In this document: in pieces, positions 52,005 through 62,671 of the stretch | Numbering within the stretch: position 1 is the stretch's first letter | Layout of the letters: each line of letters starts with the position of its first letter | Source: Mycobacterium paraseoulense | GTDB lineage: Bacteria; Actinomycetota; Actinomycetes; Mycobacteriales; Mycobacteriaceae | Length of the DNA stretch: 64,000 nucleotides | Direction of reading: 5' to 3' | Assembly (NCBI RefSeq): GCF_010731655.1 | Contig: NZ_AP022619.1 | Span: 124,001-188,000, forward strand | The notes under the pieces: model-generated | Databases searched by the model: none | Seen by the model: only the letters and a program-made list of their open reading frames with translations | Told to the model about the DNA's origin: nothing | Program-made: the position numbers and the translations under genes

Positions 52005-53553
52005 CCCCGAGCGCGACGGTCTGCGGCTCGGGAATCTCCGGTTCCTCGGCGTGTTCCTTGCGGCCGCCGATCAGCAGGCCCAGCAGCGCTCCCACGATGC
52101 AGATGACCACGGTGGCACTGAAAATGTCGCCGTACATCATGGCGAACGCCTTGAGGTACATCGTCCCCTGGGCGGCGATCCGCTCCAGCAGGGAGGCGTT
52201 GGGGGGTATCGCCGCCGTCAGCCCCGCCACGATCTGGTTGAACCGGTACAGTCCCCACGCGCTCAGCGCGGCCACACCGATGAGCATGCCGGTCATGCGG
52301 GCCACCACCACCGCCGCGGAGGCGATGCCGTGCTGCGCCGCGGGAACCACCCGAAGGGCCGCGGAGGTCAGCGGCCCGATCACCAGGCCGAGGCCCACAC
52401 CGGCGACCAGAAGGTCGGCGTGCAACACGGGGACGCTGAAAACGCCGAAAATGTCGTGCTTCTGGCTCAGCACGTCTTGGCGCCAGTAGTGGATCAGCCA
52501 GTAGCCGTAGGCGGCGATCAGCAGCCCGAGGAAGGTCATCACCCGGTCGCCCACGCGGGTGGCGATCCAGCCGCCCAGCACCGCCCCGATCGGCAGCGCG
52601 ATCAGGAACCACAGCAGCAGCCCGGCGGCCTGGGTCTGGTCCATCTGCAGCACGCCCTGGCCGAACAGCTCCACGTCCACCAGGGTGACCATCAGCGCCG
52701 CACCCGCGGCCAGCGATGCGCCCAGCGCGGCCAGGAACGGGCGGAAGTGCACCCCCGCCGGCTCGATCAGCCGGGTGCGCGAGAACCGTTCCCACAGCAT
52801 GAACAGCACCGCGACGACGACCGCGCCGATGACCAGCGGCAGCCCGTAGCTCGGCAGGATCTGTTTGCCGTCGGGCTGGGGGTTGTACAGACCGATGACG
52901 GCCAGGCCCAGGGCGACCGCGAGCAGCACCCCACCGACGAGGTCGACCCGTTCGGGCTCCTCCACACGCTCGTGCGACGGCAGGCTGAACTGGATCATCA
53001 CCATCGCGATCAAGGTCAGTGGGACGTTGATCCAGAACACGTAGCGCCAGTCGTGGAACAGGTACACGATGAAGATTCCGTACAGCGGGCCCAGCACGCT
53101 GCCCAGCTCCTGCGCGGCCCCGATGCCACCCAGCACGCCGGCGCGGTTGCGCTGAGCCCACAGGTCGGCGCCCAGGGCGAGCGTGACCGGCAGCAGCGCG
53201 CCGCTCGCCACACCCTGGATGGTGCGGCCGCCGATCAGCAGGTGGAAGTCGCCCCAGTGCCCGGCCAGCGCCGTCACCACCGAACCCACCATGAACAGGG
53301 TCAGGCTGACCTGCAGCACCAGCTTGCGGCCGAACCGGTCGGAGGCCCGGCCCAGCAACGGCATGGCGGCGATGTAGCCCAGCAGGTACATCGTGATGAT
53401 CCAGGTGATGCGCTGCAGCTGGTTGATGGGGATGTGAACGTCGCTCATGATGTCGCGCATGATCGTCACGACGACATAGGCGTCCAGGGCGCCCAGCAAG
53501 ACCGCGAGGCTGCCGGCGCTGATCGCGACGCGGCGCCCGGTCTGCGAACTCAT
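51994..53553 (-). CDS. MFS transporter, P55 (Rv1410c) type
   Basis: A 519-aa major facilitator with about 14 helices. It shows the motif A-like loop [19 protein letters not shown], the DHA2-type segment [20 protein letters not shown], and [20 protein letters not shown], the motif C-like antiporter sequence. Its partner lprG overlaps it by 4 nt upstream. In M. tuberculosis, LprG and P55 work together in export of triacylglycerol-type lipids to the outer envelope and in drug tolerance. ATG 53553 is chosen as it overlaps the lprG stop; the longer upstream reading belongs to the overlap. Confidence 0.95.
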   Translation of the reverse strand: MSSQTGRRVAISAGSLAVLLGALDAYVVVTIMRDIMSDVHIPINQLQRITWIITMYLLGYIAAMPLLGRASDRFGRKLVLQVSLTLFMVGSVVTALAGHWGDFHLLIGGRTIQGVASGALLPVTLALGADLWAQRNRAGVLGGIGAAQELGSVLGPLYGIFIVYLFHDWRYVFWINVPLTLIAMVMIQFSLPSHERVEEPERVDLVGGVLLAVALGLAVIGLYNPQPDGKQILPSYGLPLVIGAVVVAVLFMLWERFSRTRLIEPAGVHFRPFLAALGASLAAGAALMVTLVDVELFGQGVLQMDQTQAAGLLLWFLIALPIGAVLGGWIATRVGDRVMTFLGLLIAAYGYWLIHYWRQDVLSQKHDIFGVFSVPVLHADLLVAGVGLGLVIGPLTSAALRVVPAAQHGIASAAVVVARMTGMLIGVAALSAWGLYRFNQIVAGLTAAIPPNASLLERIAAQGTMYLKAFAMMYGDIFSATVVICIVGALLGLLIGGRKEHAEEPEIPEPQTVALGEQR

Positions 53554-54257
53554 GAACTCACCGGGGGCTTGGTGACCTGGACCTGCTCGCCCCAATTCGA
53601 CAGGGTCACCTGGATCGAATTGCCCGAACTCTTCTGCATGTTGGCCTGGACGAGCTGGTGGTCACCGGTCTCCTGGATCCACACCGTGCTCGGCACCGGC
53701 TGCGTCGCGTTGAACTGCGGCATGATCTTGTTCACCGCATCCGCCGACACGTTGCCGCTGACGCGGATGGTGTTCTGGCCGTTGATGGTCTCGCGGCCCT
53801 CGGCCTTGGCGTTGGTGAAGTTCGCCAGCGCGTTGGCCAGCCCGGTGTCGGGGTTGAGCAGCACCGACACGTCGTAGATGTCGGACGCCTTGCCGAAGTC
53901 GCTCCACTTGTTCGGCGTCAGCGTGGCGTACAGGGTGCCGTCGACCACCACGAAGTTGGCGTCGATGTCGGAGCCGCCCAGGGTGATGGTGGCGTTGCCC
54001 TTGGCGGCGGTGGCCGGCGCCGTGGTGAGGTCACCGGTCAGCGTCTTGATGGGGAGCCCCTGGATCTTGCCCTGAATGCTCAGCACCAGGTGCACGCTCT
54101 TCACATTCTTGGTGGCGTCGGCCGACTGCTTGACCAAGGTCGTGCCGTCGGGTAGCGGGGCGCCGCTCTGCTTTGAGCCCGACGAGCAGCCGGCGATCAA
54201 GGCGGTGGCGAGGGTCAGGGATGCGAGGACGGCCGATAGACGGCGGCGGGTCTGCAT
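53550..54257 (-). CDS. lprG: Lipoprotein LprG
   Basis: A 235-aa lipoprotein. The signal peptide ends in lipobox LIAGC near residue 24, followed by a Ser/Gly linker and a LppX/LprG-type beta-sheet half-barrel ([60 protein letters not shown]). It carries triacylated glycolipids or triacylglycerol across the periplasm. ATG 54257 is supported by TACGAT (54265-54270, minus) 7 nt upstream; an in-frame ATG at 54266 overlaps that box. It forms an operon with the P55-type transporter. Confidence 0.96.
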   Translation of the reverse strand: MQTRRRLSAVLASLTLATALIAGCSSGSKQSGAPLPDGTTLVKQSADATKNVKSVHLVLSIQGKIQGLPIKTLTGDLTTAPATAAKGNATITLGGSDIDANFVVVDGTLYATLTPNKWSDFGKASDIYDVSVLLNPDTGLANALANFTNAKAEGRETINGQNTIRVSGNVSADAVNKIMPQFNATQPVPSTVWIQETGDHQLVQANMQKSSGNSIQVTLSNWGEQVQVTKPPVSS

Positions 54258-54374
54258 ACCTTGCATCGTAGAGGGTGCCCGTGACCGGCTTGGGAGACGC
54301 GGGCCCGCACCGACGGCACGGGGCCGCCCCTTCGGACTGCTCACCGGCGCGGCCGGGGCTTTCCTGCGGCCGAT

Positions 54375-54380
54375 TAACCT
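54375..54380 (+). promoter_or_regulatory. -10 box (TAACCT) of ribE, leaderless layout
   Basis: TAACCT lies 6 nt before ATG 54387. Confidence 0.5.
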
Positions 54381-54386
54381 GATGAC

Positions 54387-55007
54387 ATGTTCACCGGAAT
54401 CGTCGAGGAACTCGGAGAGGTGACCGGCCGCGACGTGCTCGCCGACGCCGCGCGGCTGACCATCCGCGGGCCGGTCGTGACCTCCGATGCCGGGCACGGC
54501 GATTCGATCGCCGTCAACGGCGTCTGCCTGACCGTCGCGGAGCTGCTGCCCGACGGCCGGTTCGCCGCCGACGTGATGGCCGAAACCCTCAACCGGTCCA
54601 ACCTGGGCGCCCTGCAGGTCGGTAGCCCGGTCAACCTCGAGCGCGCCGCGGCGGTCAACAGCCGGCTCGGCGGGCACATCGTGCAGGGCCACGTGGACGG
54701 GACCGGCCAGGTGGTGGCCCGGACCCCGTCCGAGCACTGGGAAGTGGTGCGGATCGAGATCCCCGCGGCCGTGGCCCGCTACGTCGTCGAGAAGGGCTCC
54801 ATCACAGTCGACGGGATTTCGCTGACGGTGTCCGGGCTCGGCGGCGGACCGGGGGACTGGTTCGAGGTATCGCTCATCCCCACCACCCGCGAGGTGACGA
54901 CCCTGGGCCGCGCTCCGGTCGGGACGCGGGTGAACCTCGAAGTCGACGTGATCGCCAAATACGTCGAGCGGCTGATGACGCATAACCCGAGTGAAGCCGG
55001 CCGCTAG
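54387..55007 (+). CDS. ribE: Riboflavin synthase, alpha chain
   Basis: A 206-aa enzyme (ribC in M. tuberculosis) dismutating 6,7-dimethyl-8-ribityllumazine to riboflavin. Two lumazine-binding repeats are visible: [20 protein letters not shown] ... [13 protein letters not shown] in the first, and [18 protein letters not shown] ... [14 protein letters not shown] in the second. No Shine-Dalgarno; a -10 sits 6 nt upstream. It is split from ribBA by the acquired methyltransferase gene and a small secreted-protein gene. Confidence 0.98.
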   Translation: MFTGIVEELGEVTGRDVLADAARLTIRGPVVTSDAGHGDSIAVNGVCLTVAELLPDGRFAADVMAETLNRSNLGALQVGSPVNLERAAAVNSRLGGHIVQGHVDGTGQVVARTPSEHWEVVRIEIPAAVARYVVEKGSITVDGISLTVSGLGGGPGDWFEVSLIPTTREVTTLGRAPVGTRVNLEVDVIAKYVERLMTHNPSEAGR

Positions 55008-55035
55008 GGCCGGCTATCGCGGTGAACTCGACTCT

Positions 55036-56184
55036 TCACGCTCTTGGTGGCGCTGGGGCGGGCTGGGCGTCCCTAGTCTCGGCGGCGCGAAAGAGGTAAT
55101 ACCACGCGGGGGAAACTCCATATATTTGGACCTCTGGGTTCCGGTACTTCGGCTCGGCATGACAGAGGTGGTAACCATACTGTGCGAGTAGCGGATTGAT
55201 ATCGGTACCGTCGTCCAGCAGTACGGCGTATCGCCCCTCCTCGTGAGCGTTAGGAACGATGAAAAGGTACTCGATCTTGAGTTCGGCGCACCGGGAGACC
55301 CAGTAAGCGACGGCCTCAACCGCGCATTCAGAGAAGCTATGGATGTTGACCGCTAGTTTGATCGTTCCGGGAACGAGATCCTGTTGGTCGTCCAACGCCA
55401 CGACACGTGTACGTTCCGCGCCTTTTCTCGACAGGTAATACGAGGAGACGAACGTCGACTCGGGGATGGCGTCGATGCAGAAATAGGTATCGATGTTGCT
55501 AAACGCCGTTACAGCGCGGTAGGCGAGCCTGCCGTATCCCGCGCCGATATCGAGCACTTTCAACCCCGGCCAGCGCGAGATCTGCAGTGTACGTTGGAGA
55601 AACAGCAGCTCACAGACCGAGTCGAGGAGGTCGCGGCTGACGAGCCGCTGATTCCCGTCTTGGTCTGTGTCGGATGCCGGAAACGTAAACACGCCGAAGT
55701 CGCCGTCCTCGGTGAGGGTGTCTAGAAGACTGAGCGTGTCGATGGTTTTCAAATACGAGTGTGTCAGCGCATGTTTCTCGGGCGTGTTGTTGGCCTGGAA
55801 CTGCCAGACGTAGCAATTGTCGCCTCGGAAATAGAGCAGATCCTCCGGCGTGACGTAACCGGGAGCCCAAACGGGCGGTGTGCCGCTGTTGAGGCCGGCA
55901 TAGCGCTGGCGTAGCGCTTGAAGCTCGGGATTTGTCGCACGGAGGGTGGCGTAATCGACGGAAGCAACGCCTTGACCCGAGTGCCCTCGCCAGTCGAGAA
56001 GCCATGGACGCTTACCGTCCTTGATCCGCTCAAAGTCCTCACTTGACAGGGCCGTCAGCATCTCCTGTGTCGCGCGGGCGAACTGCGACGCGGCCACATC
56101 GTCGGGAGTGTGCTGCGGCCAGCCGGAAAACACCATGCCGCTCCTCATGTACGTCCGGTTTCCGTTGCTCTTGAGCGTTCCCAC
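55036..56184 (-). CDS. Putative sugar O-methyltransferase, probably acquired horizontally
   Basis: A 382-aa protein with a SAM-binding motif LKVLDIGAGYGRLAYRAV at residues 208-225. An N-terminal region of about 200 residues resembles putative sugar O-methyltransferase families (DLLYFRGDNCYVWQFQ; QRTLQISRWPGLK). The C-terminus has YLFIVPNAHEEGRY. Base composition is visibly lower in GC than its neighbours, with many A/T-ending codons. It sits as a single reverse-strand gene between ribE and ribBA. It might modify a surface glycan or glycopeptidolipid, but no glycosyltransferase is nearby. GTG 56184 or ATG 56148 could be the start. Confidence 0.78.
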   Translation of the reverse strand: MGTLKSNGNRTYMRSGMVFSGWPQHTPDDVAASQFARATQEMLTALSSEDFERIKDGKRPWLLDWRGHSGQGVASVDYATLRATNPELQALRQRYAGLNSGTPPVWAPGYVTPEDLLYFRGDNCYVWQFQANNTPEKHALTHSYLKTIDTLSLLDTLTEDGDFGVFTFPASDTDQDGNQRLVSRDLLDSVCELLFLQRTLQISRWPGLKVLDIGAGYGRLAYRAVTAFSNIDTYFCIDAIPESTFVSSYYLSRKGAERTRVVALDDQQDLVPGTIKLAVNIHSFSECAVEAVAYWVSRCAELKIEYLFIVPNAHEEGRYAVLLDDGTDINPLLAQYGYHLCHAEPKYRNPEVQIYGVSPAWYYLFRAAETRDAQPAPAPPRA

Positions 56185-56306
56185 GATAATGCTCAGGGAA
56201 CCGAACGTCGCCGCGTGGCGTGCGGGGATGAACGGGGTCGATAAAGACGTTCAGCGGCTGCTCACCGCGCTAGGCCGCGTTCGGGGAAGTGCGGCCCCGG
56301 GCCGGG

Positions 56307-56582
56307 TCAGCAGGGCTGGCCGGGCGGTGTCCAGTACGGCTCGCCGGACGGGGTGTAGCACGGCGGCGGAGCGTCGGGTGGTGGGGTCGTCATCGCGTCG
56401 GCCGGCAGGACCCAGTTACCCCAGCGCCCCGGATCGGTGCACCCACCGACGCTCACGTGCCGGCCCCCGACATTGGCGCACGCGTCGGCCGCCGCCCGTT
56501 GCGGGCAGGCGATGCCCGCTGCAGATCCAGCCGCGATTATCGAGGTCACGACCGGTACCGCCAGTCTCACTGCGATTCTCAT
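56307..56582 (-). CDS. Small secreted Cys/Pro-rich protein
   Basis: A 91-aa protein with a signal sequence (IAVRLAVPVVTSIIAAGSAA) and a probable cleavage near RAAADA. The mature part has CANVGGRHVSVGGCTDP and a proline-rich tail with a further Cys pair. The GGRHVSVGGC block recalls other small exported mycobacterial proteins, but I cannot name a family. ATG 56582. The flanking 290-bp interval up to ribBA contains no other gene I can support and no FMN riboswitch that I recognise. Confidence 0.65.
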   Translation of the reverse strand: MRIAVRLAVPVVTSIIAAGSAAGIACPQRAAADACANVGGRHVSVGGCTDPGRWGNWVLPADAMTTPPPDAPPPCYTPSGEPYWTPPGQPC

Positions 56583-56872
56583 GCCGCTCAGCGTAGATTG
56601 CTGGCGCAGGATCGGGAGTCGTTTCGACGCGTTGGATTCCGCGGGCGCTCAAGCGGCCTATTGCCGCGGAGCAACCGGCGCCGAATCTCGTCGTGCCGGA
56701 TCTCGTCGCGCCGGACGCCCATGGCCGCAACGCGGCATATCGCCGGGTGCCGCGTCGGTGCCCGTGGACGCCGCGGCAACAACGTGGCAATAACGTGGCC
56801 GGCGCGGTGGTTCATACTGAATGCAAGACTTGGGCTCTTCCTGCGGACCCCTGAGACAGCAAGGTAGCGACG

Positions 56873-58150
56873 ATGACGAGGTTGGACTCCGTCGAAAGGG
56901 CGGTTGCCGACATTGCGGCCGGTAAGGCCGTGGTCGTCATCGACGACGAGGACCGCGAGAACGAAGGCGACCTGATCTTCGCCGCCGAAAAGGCGACCCC
57001 GGAGCTGGTGGCGTTCATGGTCCGCTACACCTCGGGGTACCTGTGCGTCCCGCTGGACGGCGCGATCTGCGACCGGCTGGGGCTGCTGCCCATGTACGCG
57101 GTGAACCAGGACAAGCACGGCACCGCCTACACCGTCACCGTCGACGCGAGAAACGGCGTGGGCACCGGTATTTCGGCTTCCGATCGGGCCACCACCATGC
57201 GCCTGCTCGCCGATCCCGCCAGCATCGCCAACGACTTCACGCGCCCCGGTCATGTGGTTCCGTTGCGCGCCAAGGACGGCGGCGTGCTGCGCCGTCCCGG
57301 CCACACCGAGGCCGCCGTCGACCTGGCCCGCATGGCGGGATTGCAACCCGCGGGCGCGATCTGCGAGATCGTCAGCCAAAAGGACGAGGGCTCGATGGCG
57401 CAGACCGACGAGCTGCGGGTCTTCGCCGACGAGCACGACCTCGCGCTGATCACAATCGCCGACCTGATCGAGTGGCGGCGCAAGCACGAGAAGCACATCG
57501 AGCGGATCGCCGAGGCCCGCATACCGACCCGGCACGGCGAATTCCGCGCCATCGGTTACGCCAGCATCTATGAGGATGTCGAACACGTGGCGCTGGTGCG
57601 CGGCGAGATCGCCGGCCCGAACGCCGACGGCGACGACGTGCTGGTCCGCGTGCACTCCGAGTGCCTGACCGGTGACGTCTTCGGTTCCCGCCGCTGCGAT
57701 TGCGGACCCCAACTCGACGCGGCGATGGCGATGGTCGCGCGAGAGGGGCGCGGCATCGTGCTGTACATGCGCGGCCATGAGGGCCGCGGCATCGGCCTGA
57801 TGCACAAATTGCAGGCCTACCAGCTGCAGGACGCCGGCGAGGACACTGTCGACGCCAACCTCAAACTCGGATTGCCAGCCGACGCACGGGATTACGGAAT
57901 CGGGGCGCAGATACTGGTCGACCTCGGGGTCCGCTCGATGCGGCTGCTGACCAACAATCCGGCCAAGCGGGTCGGGCTGGATGGCTATGGCCTGCACATC
58001 ATCGAGCGGGTGCCGCTGCCGGTGCGCGCCAACGCGGAGAACATCCGCTACCTGATGACCAAGCGTGACAAGATGGGCCACGACCTGGCGGGTTTGGACG
58101 ACTTCCACGAATCCGTCCATCTGCCCGGCGAATTCGGTGGTGCTCTGTGA
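56873..58150 (+). CDS. ribBA: Bifunctional DHBP synthase / GTP cyclohydrolase II
   Basis: A 425-aa enzyme (ribA2 in M. tuberculosis) making both riboflavin precursors. The N-terminal DHBP synthase shows [19 protein letters not shown] near residues 22-40 and [17 protein letters not shown]. The C-terminal GTP cyclohydrolase II has the zinc cysteines C264, C275 and C277 in [17 protein letters not shown], then [20 protein letters not shown] and [20 protein letters not shown] 56873. It is followed by ribH after 61 nt. Confidence 0.97.
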   Translation: MTRLDSVERAVADIAAGKAVVVIDDEDRENEGDLIFAAEKATPELVAFMVRYTSGYLCVPLDGAICDRLGLLPMYAVNQDKHGTAYTVTVDARNGVGTGISASDRATTMRLLADPASIANDFTRPGHVVPLRAKDGGVLRRPGHTEAAVDLARMAGLQPAGAICEIVSQKDEGSMAQTDELRVFADEHDLALITIADLIEWRRKHEKHIERIAEARIPTRHGEFRAIGYASIYEDVEHVALVRGEIAGPNADGDDVLVRVHSECLTGDVFGSRRCDCGPQLDAAMAMVAREGRGIVLYMRGHEGRGIGLMHKLQAYQLQDAGEDTVDANLKLGLPADARDYGIGAQILVDLGVRSMRLLTNNPAKRVGLDGYGLHIIERVPLPVRANAENIRYLMTKRDKMGHDLAGLDDFHESVHLPGEFGGAL

Positions 58151-58196
58151 GCTGCGTCGGCGGCGACGCAGAACACGATGCAGAACGAAGCGATGA

Positions 58197-59152
<956 letters not shown>

Positions 59153-59153
59153 G

Positions 59154-59184
59154 AGGGCTATCCGTGCCCGGCACGGATAGCCCT
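59154..59184. terminator. Strong bidirectional hairpin terminator
   Basis: AGGGCTATCCGTGC (59154-59167) and GCACGGATAGCCCT (59171-59184) form a perfect 14-bp stem with a CCG loop, 1 nt after the stop of the Rv1417-like gene and 13 nt before the end of the convergent hemophore-like gene. Placement and perfection make it the clearest terminator in the window. Confidence 0.85.
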
Positions 59185-59197
59185 TCAGGTGGACGGG

Positions 59198-59536
59198 TCA
59201 GAAGTTCTTACAGTCGGTCATCATCTGCTGGAAGATCGGCAAAGCCTGCTGCGCGCCCTGGTTGTGCTCGATGGCGTGGAGCAGGTTCACGCGCTGATCC
59301 GGCGACGACGCCAGGTACTGCTGCAGGAACTGCTGGTTCGGCGGCGACTGGTCGAGGTACTGAGCGGCCATCGGGTTTTCCGCGTGCACGGCCCGCATCG
59401 CCTGGTCGTAACTGCAGGTCGTGTTGATCATCGGGCCGTAGTCGGGGGCAGCTGATGCGACCCCGGCAGCGGCGGTCGACGCCAATGCCAGACCGCCAAC
59501 CCCGATCGCGAGCCTGGTCAACGAGCGCTTGAACAT
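59198..59536 (-). CDS. Secreted hemophore-related protein (Rv0203-like family)
   Basis: A 112-aa exported protein. The signal peptide MFKRSLTRLAIGVGGLALAS ends near ASA-AP. The mature domain is helical with two Cys, in NTTCSYDQAMRAVHAENP and MMTDCKNF, and the segment SSPDQRVNLLHAIEHN typical of the mycobacterial hemophore-related family. Rv0203 binds heme, but heme binding here is inferred from family resemblance only. ATG 59536 has GGGAG 8-12 nt upstream. It replaces the lprH/Rv1419 pair found at this position in M. tuberculosis. Confidence 0.85.
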   Translation of the reverse strand: MFKRSLTRLAIGVGGLALASTAAAGVASAAPDYGPMINTTCSYDQAMRAVHAENPMAAQYLDQSPPNQQFLQQYLASSPDQRVNLLHAIEHNQGAQQALPIFQQMMTDCKNF

Positions 59537-59720
59537 CTGTGGACTCCCTCCATTGATTACCACCCACTGTAACGTCCAGCTACACCCCTGGTAACCGGAA
59601 CGGAAGTCGTCCAAACCGGCCGCGACCCGAAACCATCGAACACTCACTCGAATATCGGAGCATCTCGCCCGTCTGGCGCGACGCGTGATCCGCCGCATCT
59701 GACCAGCGGATACGCGGAGA

Positions 59721-60566
59721 TCACGAGGGGCTGGACTGCGCGTTCCGCACGCGCTGGAGCGCGACTTCGGCAAATCGCATCGACAGCGACGGCGAGAGCC
59801 GATCGAGGTACCACCATGCCTTCCACCACGCCGGCACGACGATGATCGCCGTCCCGTGCAGCACCGCCCGGAGTGCGCGTTCAGCGAACACTTCAGGGGC
59901 CATCGGCCGCATCCGCTCCCAAAGGGCGAGGACTTCCTCGTCGCTGATGCCGATGTTGGCGGTGCGTCCGTACTGGCCCCCAGTGAGGATGGGGGTCCGG
60001 ATCACCCCGGGACAGAGCACCGAGACCTGCACGCCATGGCGCTTTGCCTCGATCCGCAACGTTTTGGAGATCGCGACGACCGCGTGTTTGGTGGCGGTGT
60101 AACTTCCCTGGCCTGCGGTGGTGACAAGGCCCGCCATCGAGGCGGTGTTCACAATGTGGCCGGAGTGCTGCCGGATCATCATCGGGTAGACCGCTTGGAT
60201 GCCATGGACCACACCGCGCAGGTTCACGTCGAAGACGTCGTTCCAGTCATCGAGGGTGTACGAGTCGATCTCGCCGGCGACCCCGATGCCGGCATTGTTG
60301 AACAGGTAGTCGATCCGCCCGGATTGCTGCACCGCCTCGGCGGCTGCGCGCTCGAACGATGGGTAGCTGCGCACATCGAGCTCGATCGCGTGCGCCCTTC
60401 GGCCACCCTTGTCGAGGCGTTGCGCCAACTCGTGTGCCGCGCCGATCTGACGATCGGCGATCCACACTTCAGCGCCTCCCTCAACCAGCTTGGCGGACAA
60501 CGCCGCGCCGATCCCGGACGCTCCCCCCGTGACGAGCGCGACCCTGCCTGACAAGCTCGCTGTCAT
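59721..60566 (-). CDS. Short-chain dehydrogenase/reductase
   Basis: A 281-aa classical SDR. The NAD(P) loop TGGASGIG is at residues 13-20, NNAG at 90-93, and the catalytic Ser143, Tyr156 and Lys160 in NTASMAG and YTATK. An extra C-terminal part (VPAWWKAWWYLDRLSPSLSM) with several Trp may bind membranes or a hydrophobic substrate. ATG 60566 is supported by TATTCT (60573-60578, minus) 6 nt upstream; the longer upstream reading is a shadow. It is divergent from uvrC. Confidence 0.9.
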   Translation of the reverse strand: MTASLSGRVALVTGGASGIGAALSAKLVEGGAEVWIADRQIGAAHELAQRLDKGGRRAHAIELDVRSYPSFERAAAEAVQQSGRIDYLFNNAGIGVAGEIDSYTLDDWNDVFDVNLRGVVHGIQAVYPMMIRQHSGHIVNTASMAGLVTTAGQGSYTATKHAVVAISKTLRIEAKRHGVQVSVLCPGVIRTPILTGGQYGRTANIGISDEEVLALWERMRPMAPEVFAERALRAVLHGTAIIVVPAWWKAWWYLDRLSPSLSMRFAEVALQRVRNAQSSPS

Positions 60567-60703
60567 GCGAGAAGAATAATCGCTCCCGATCAGTCGACGA
60601 AGATTCTGCGGCCGGGGCGCCGAGCCCTTGCGCTCGGGGGAAGCGGCGCCCGGCCTGATCCAACCACCGCATCCCGACAAGCCGCCGGCCCGTCAGCGGC
60701 TAT

Positions 60704-60709
60704 TAGCCT
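60704..60709 (+). promoter_or_regulatory. -10 box (TAGCCT) of uvrC, leaderless layout
   Basis: TAGCCT lies 6 nt before GTG 60716; no Shine-Dalgarno is visible. Confidence 0.55.
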
Positions 60710-60715
60710 GAATGG

Positions 60716-62671
60716 GTGCCAGATCCCGCCACCTATCGCCCCCCGCCCGGGTCCATCCCGGTCGAGCCGGGCGTCTATCGATTCCGGGATGCGCACGGGC
60801 GGGTCATCTACGTCGGCAAGGCCAAGAGCCTGCGCAGCCGGCTGACGTCCTACTTCGCCGACGTCGCCGGCCTGCACCCGCGAACCCGGCAGATGGTGAC
60901 CACCGCCGCCAAGGTGGAGTGGACGGTGGTCAACACCGAAGTCGAGGCGCTGCAGCTCGAATACAACTGGATCAAGGAGTTCGATCCGCGCTTCAACGTC
61001 CGCTACCGCGACGACAAGTCCTACCCGGTGCTGGCCGTCACCCTCAACGAAGAGTTTCCCCGGTTGATGGTCTACCGCGGCCCGCGCCGCAGGGGCGTCC
61101 GCTATTTCGGGCCCTACTCCCACGCGTGGGCGATCCGGGAGACGCTGGACCTGCTCACCCGGGTGTTCCCGGCCCGCACCTGTTCGGCCGGTGTGTTCAA
61201 GCGGCACAAGCAGATCGACCGCCCGTGCCTGCTCGGCTACATCGACAAGTGCTCGGCGCCCTGCGTCGGTCGGGTCAGCGCCGAGCAGCACCGCCAGATC
61301 GTCGACGACTTCTGCGACTTCCTGTCCGGCAAGACCGACCGGTTCGCCCGCGAGCTGGAACAGCGGATGCACGCCGCATCCGACGAACTCGACTTCGAGC
61401 GGGCGGCCCGCCTTCGTGACGACCTGGGCGCCCTCAAGCGCGCCATGGAAAAGCAGGCCGTGGTGCTGGGCGACGGCACCGACGCCGACGTGGTCGCCTT
61501 CGCCGACGACGAGCTGGAGGCGGCGGTCCAGGTGTTCCACGTCCGCGGCGGCCGGGTGCGAGGCCAGCGCGGCTGGATCGTCGAAAAGTCGGCCGAGGCC
61601 GGTGATTCCGGCGAGGAGCAGTTGGTCGAGCAATTCCTGACGCAGTTCTACGGCGAGCAGGCCGAATTGGGTGGCCAGGACAACCAAGGGGCCGACGAAG
61701 CCGCCAACCCGGTGCCGCGCGAGGTGCTGGTGCCCTGCCTGCCGTCGAACTCCGAGGAATTGACCAGCTGGCTGTCCGGCCTGCGCGGTTCGCGCGTCGT
61801 GCTGCGGGTCCCGCGCCGCGGCGACAAGCGGGCGCTGGCCGAGACCGTGCAACGCAACGCCAAAGAGGCGCTGCAGCAGCACAAGCTGAAGCGCGCCGGC
61901 GACTTCAACGCCAGATCGGCTGCGCTGCAGAACATTCAGGATGCCCTCGGCCTGGCCGACGCACCGCTGCGCATCGAATGCGTCGACATCAGCCACGTTC
62001 AGGGCACCGACGTGGTGGGTTCGTTGGTGGTGTTCGAGGATGGCCTGCCGCGCAAGTCGGACTACCGCCACTTCGGGATCCGCGAAGCCGCGGGTCAGGG
62101 ACGCTCCGACGACGTCGCCTCGATCGCCGAGGTGACCCGCCGCCGGTTCGCGCGCCACCTGAGCGAACAGAGCGACCCGAATATGCTTACGCCCGAAGGG
62201 AAATCGCGCCGGTTTGCCTATCCGCCGAATCTCTACGTCGTCGACGGTGGCGCGCCGCAGGTCAACGCGGCCAGCGCCGTGCTGGAAGACCTGGGCATCA
62301 CCGACGTCGCGGTGATCGGCCTGGCCAAGCGGCTGGAAGAGATATGGGTGCCGTCCGAGCCGGATCCGGTCATCATGCCGCGCAACAGCGAGGGCCTCTA
62401 TCTGCTGCAACGGATTCGTGACGAGGCGCACCGGTTCGCCATCACCTACCATCGCAGCAAGCGATCCAAGCGAATGACCGCCTCGGCGCTGGATTCGGTG
62501 CCAGGATTGGGGGAGCATCGCCGCAAGGCGCTGGTAACCCATTTCGGATCGATAGCCCGCCTCAAGGAGGCCACCGTCGACCAGATCACGGCCGTTCCCG
62601 GTATCGGGGTGGCCACCGCCACCGCCGTCCTGGAGGCGTTGCGGCCCGAGCAGCCCGCGGAAGCCGAATGA
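60716..62671 (+). CDS. uvrC: Excinuclease ABC subunit C
   Basis: A 651-aa nuclease of UvrABC nucleotide excision repair. The N-terminal GIY-YIG domain is [34 protein letters not shown], with conserved Cys, follows, then a UVR coiled-coil motif ([20 protein letters not shown]). The RNase H-like endonuclease domain is [20 protein letters not shown] and [14 protein letters not shown]-terminal tandem helix-hairpin-helix ([20 protein letters not shown], then [16 protein letters not shown]) ends the protein. The stop overlaps rapZ by 4 nt. Confidence 0.98.
   Translation: MPDPATYRPPPGSIPVEPGVYRFRDAHGRVIYVGKAKSLRSRLTSYFADVAGLHPRTRQMVTTAAKVEWTVVNTEVEALQLEYNWIKEFDPRFNVRYRDDKSYPVLAVTLNEEFPRLMVYRGPRRRGVRYFGPYSHAWAIRETLDLLTRVFPARTCSAGVFKRHKQIDRPCLLGYIDKCSAPCVGRVSAEQHRQIVDDFCDFLSGKTDRFARELEQRMHAASDELDFERAARLRDDLGALKRAMEKQAVVLGDGTDADVVAFADDELEAAVQVFHVRGGRVRGQRGWIVEKSAEAGDSGEEQLVEQFLTQFYGEQAELGGQDNQGADEAANPVPREVLVPCLPSNSEELTSWLSGLRGSRVVLRVPRRGDKRALAETVQRNAKEALQQHKLKRAGDFNARSAALQNIQDALGLADAPLRIECVDISHVQGTDVVGSLVVFEDGLPRKSDYRHFGIREAAGQGRSDDVASIAEVTRRRFARHLSEQSDPNMLTPEGKSRRFAYPPNLYVVDGGAPQVNAASAVLEDLGITDVAVIGLAKRLEEIWVPSEPDPVIMPRNSEGLYLLQRIRDEAHRFAITYHRSKRSKRMTASALDSVPGLGEHRRKALVTHFGSIARLKEATVDQITAVPGIGVATATAVLEALRPEQPAEAE

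Noticed and set aside
52051..53877. 608-aa plus-strand ORF antisense to the P55-type transporter
   Set aside because: His/Gln/Asp-rich shadow of a membrane protein gene; the transporter frame has clear helices and MFS motifs.
56583..56872. FMN riboswitch upstream of ribBA
   Set aside because: None of the conserved FMN-aptamer segments could be recognised in this interval, and mycobacterial rib genes are not generally known to use it.
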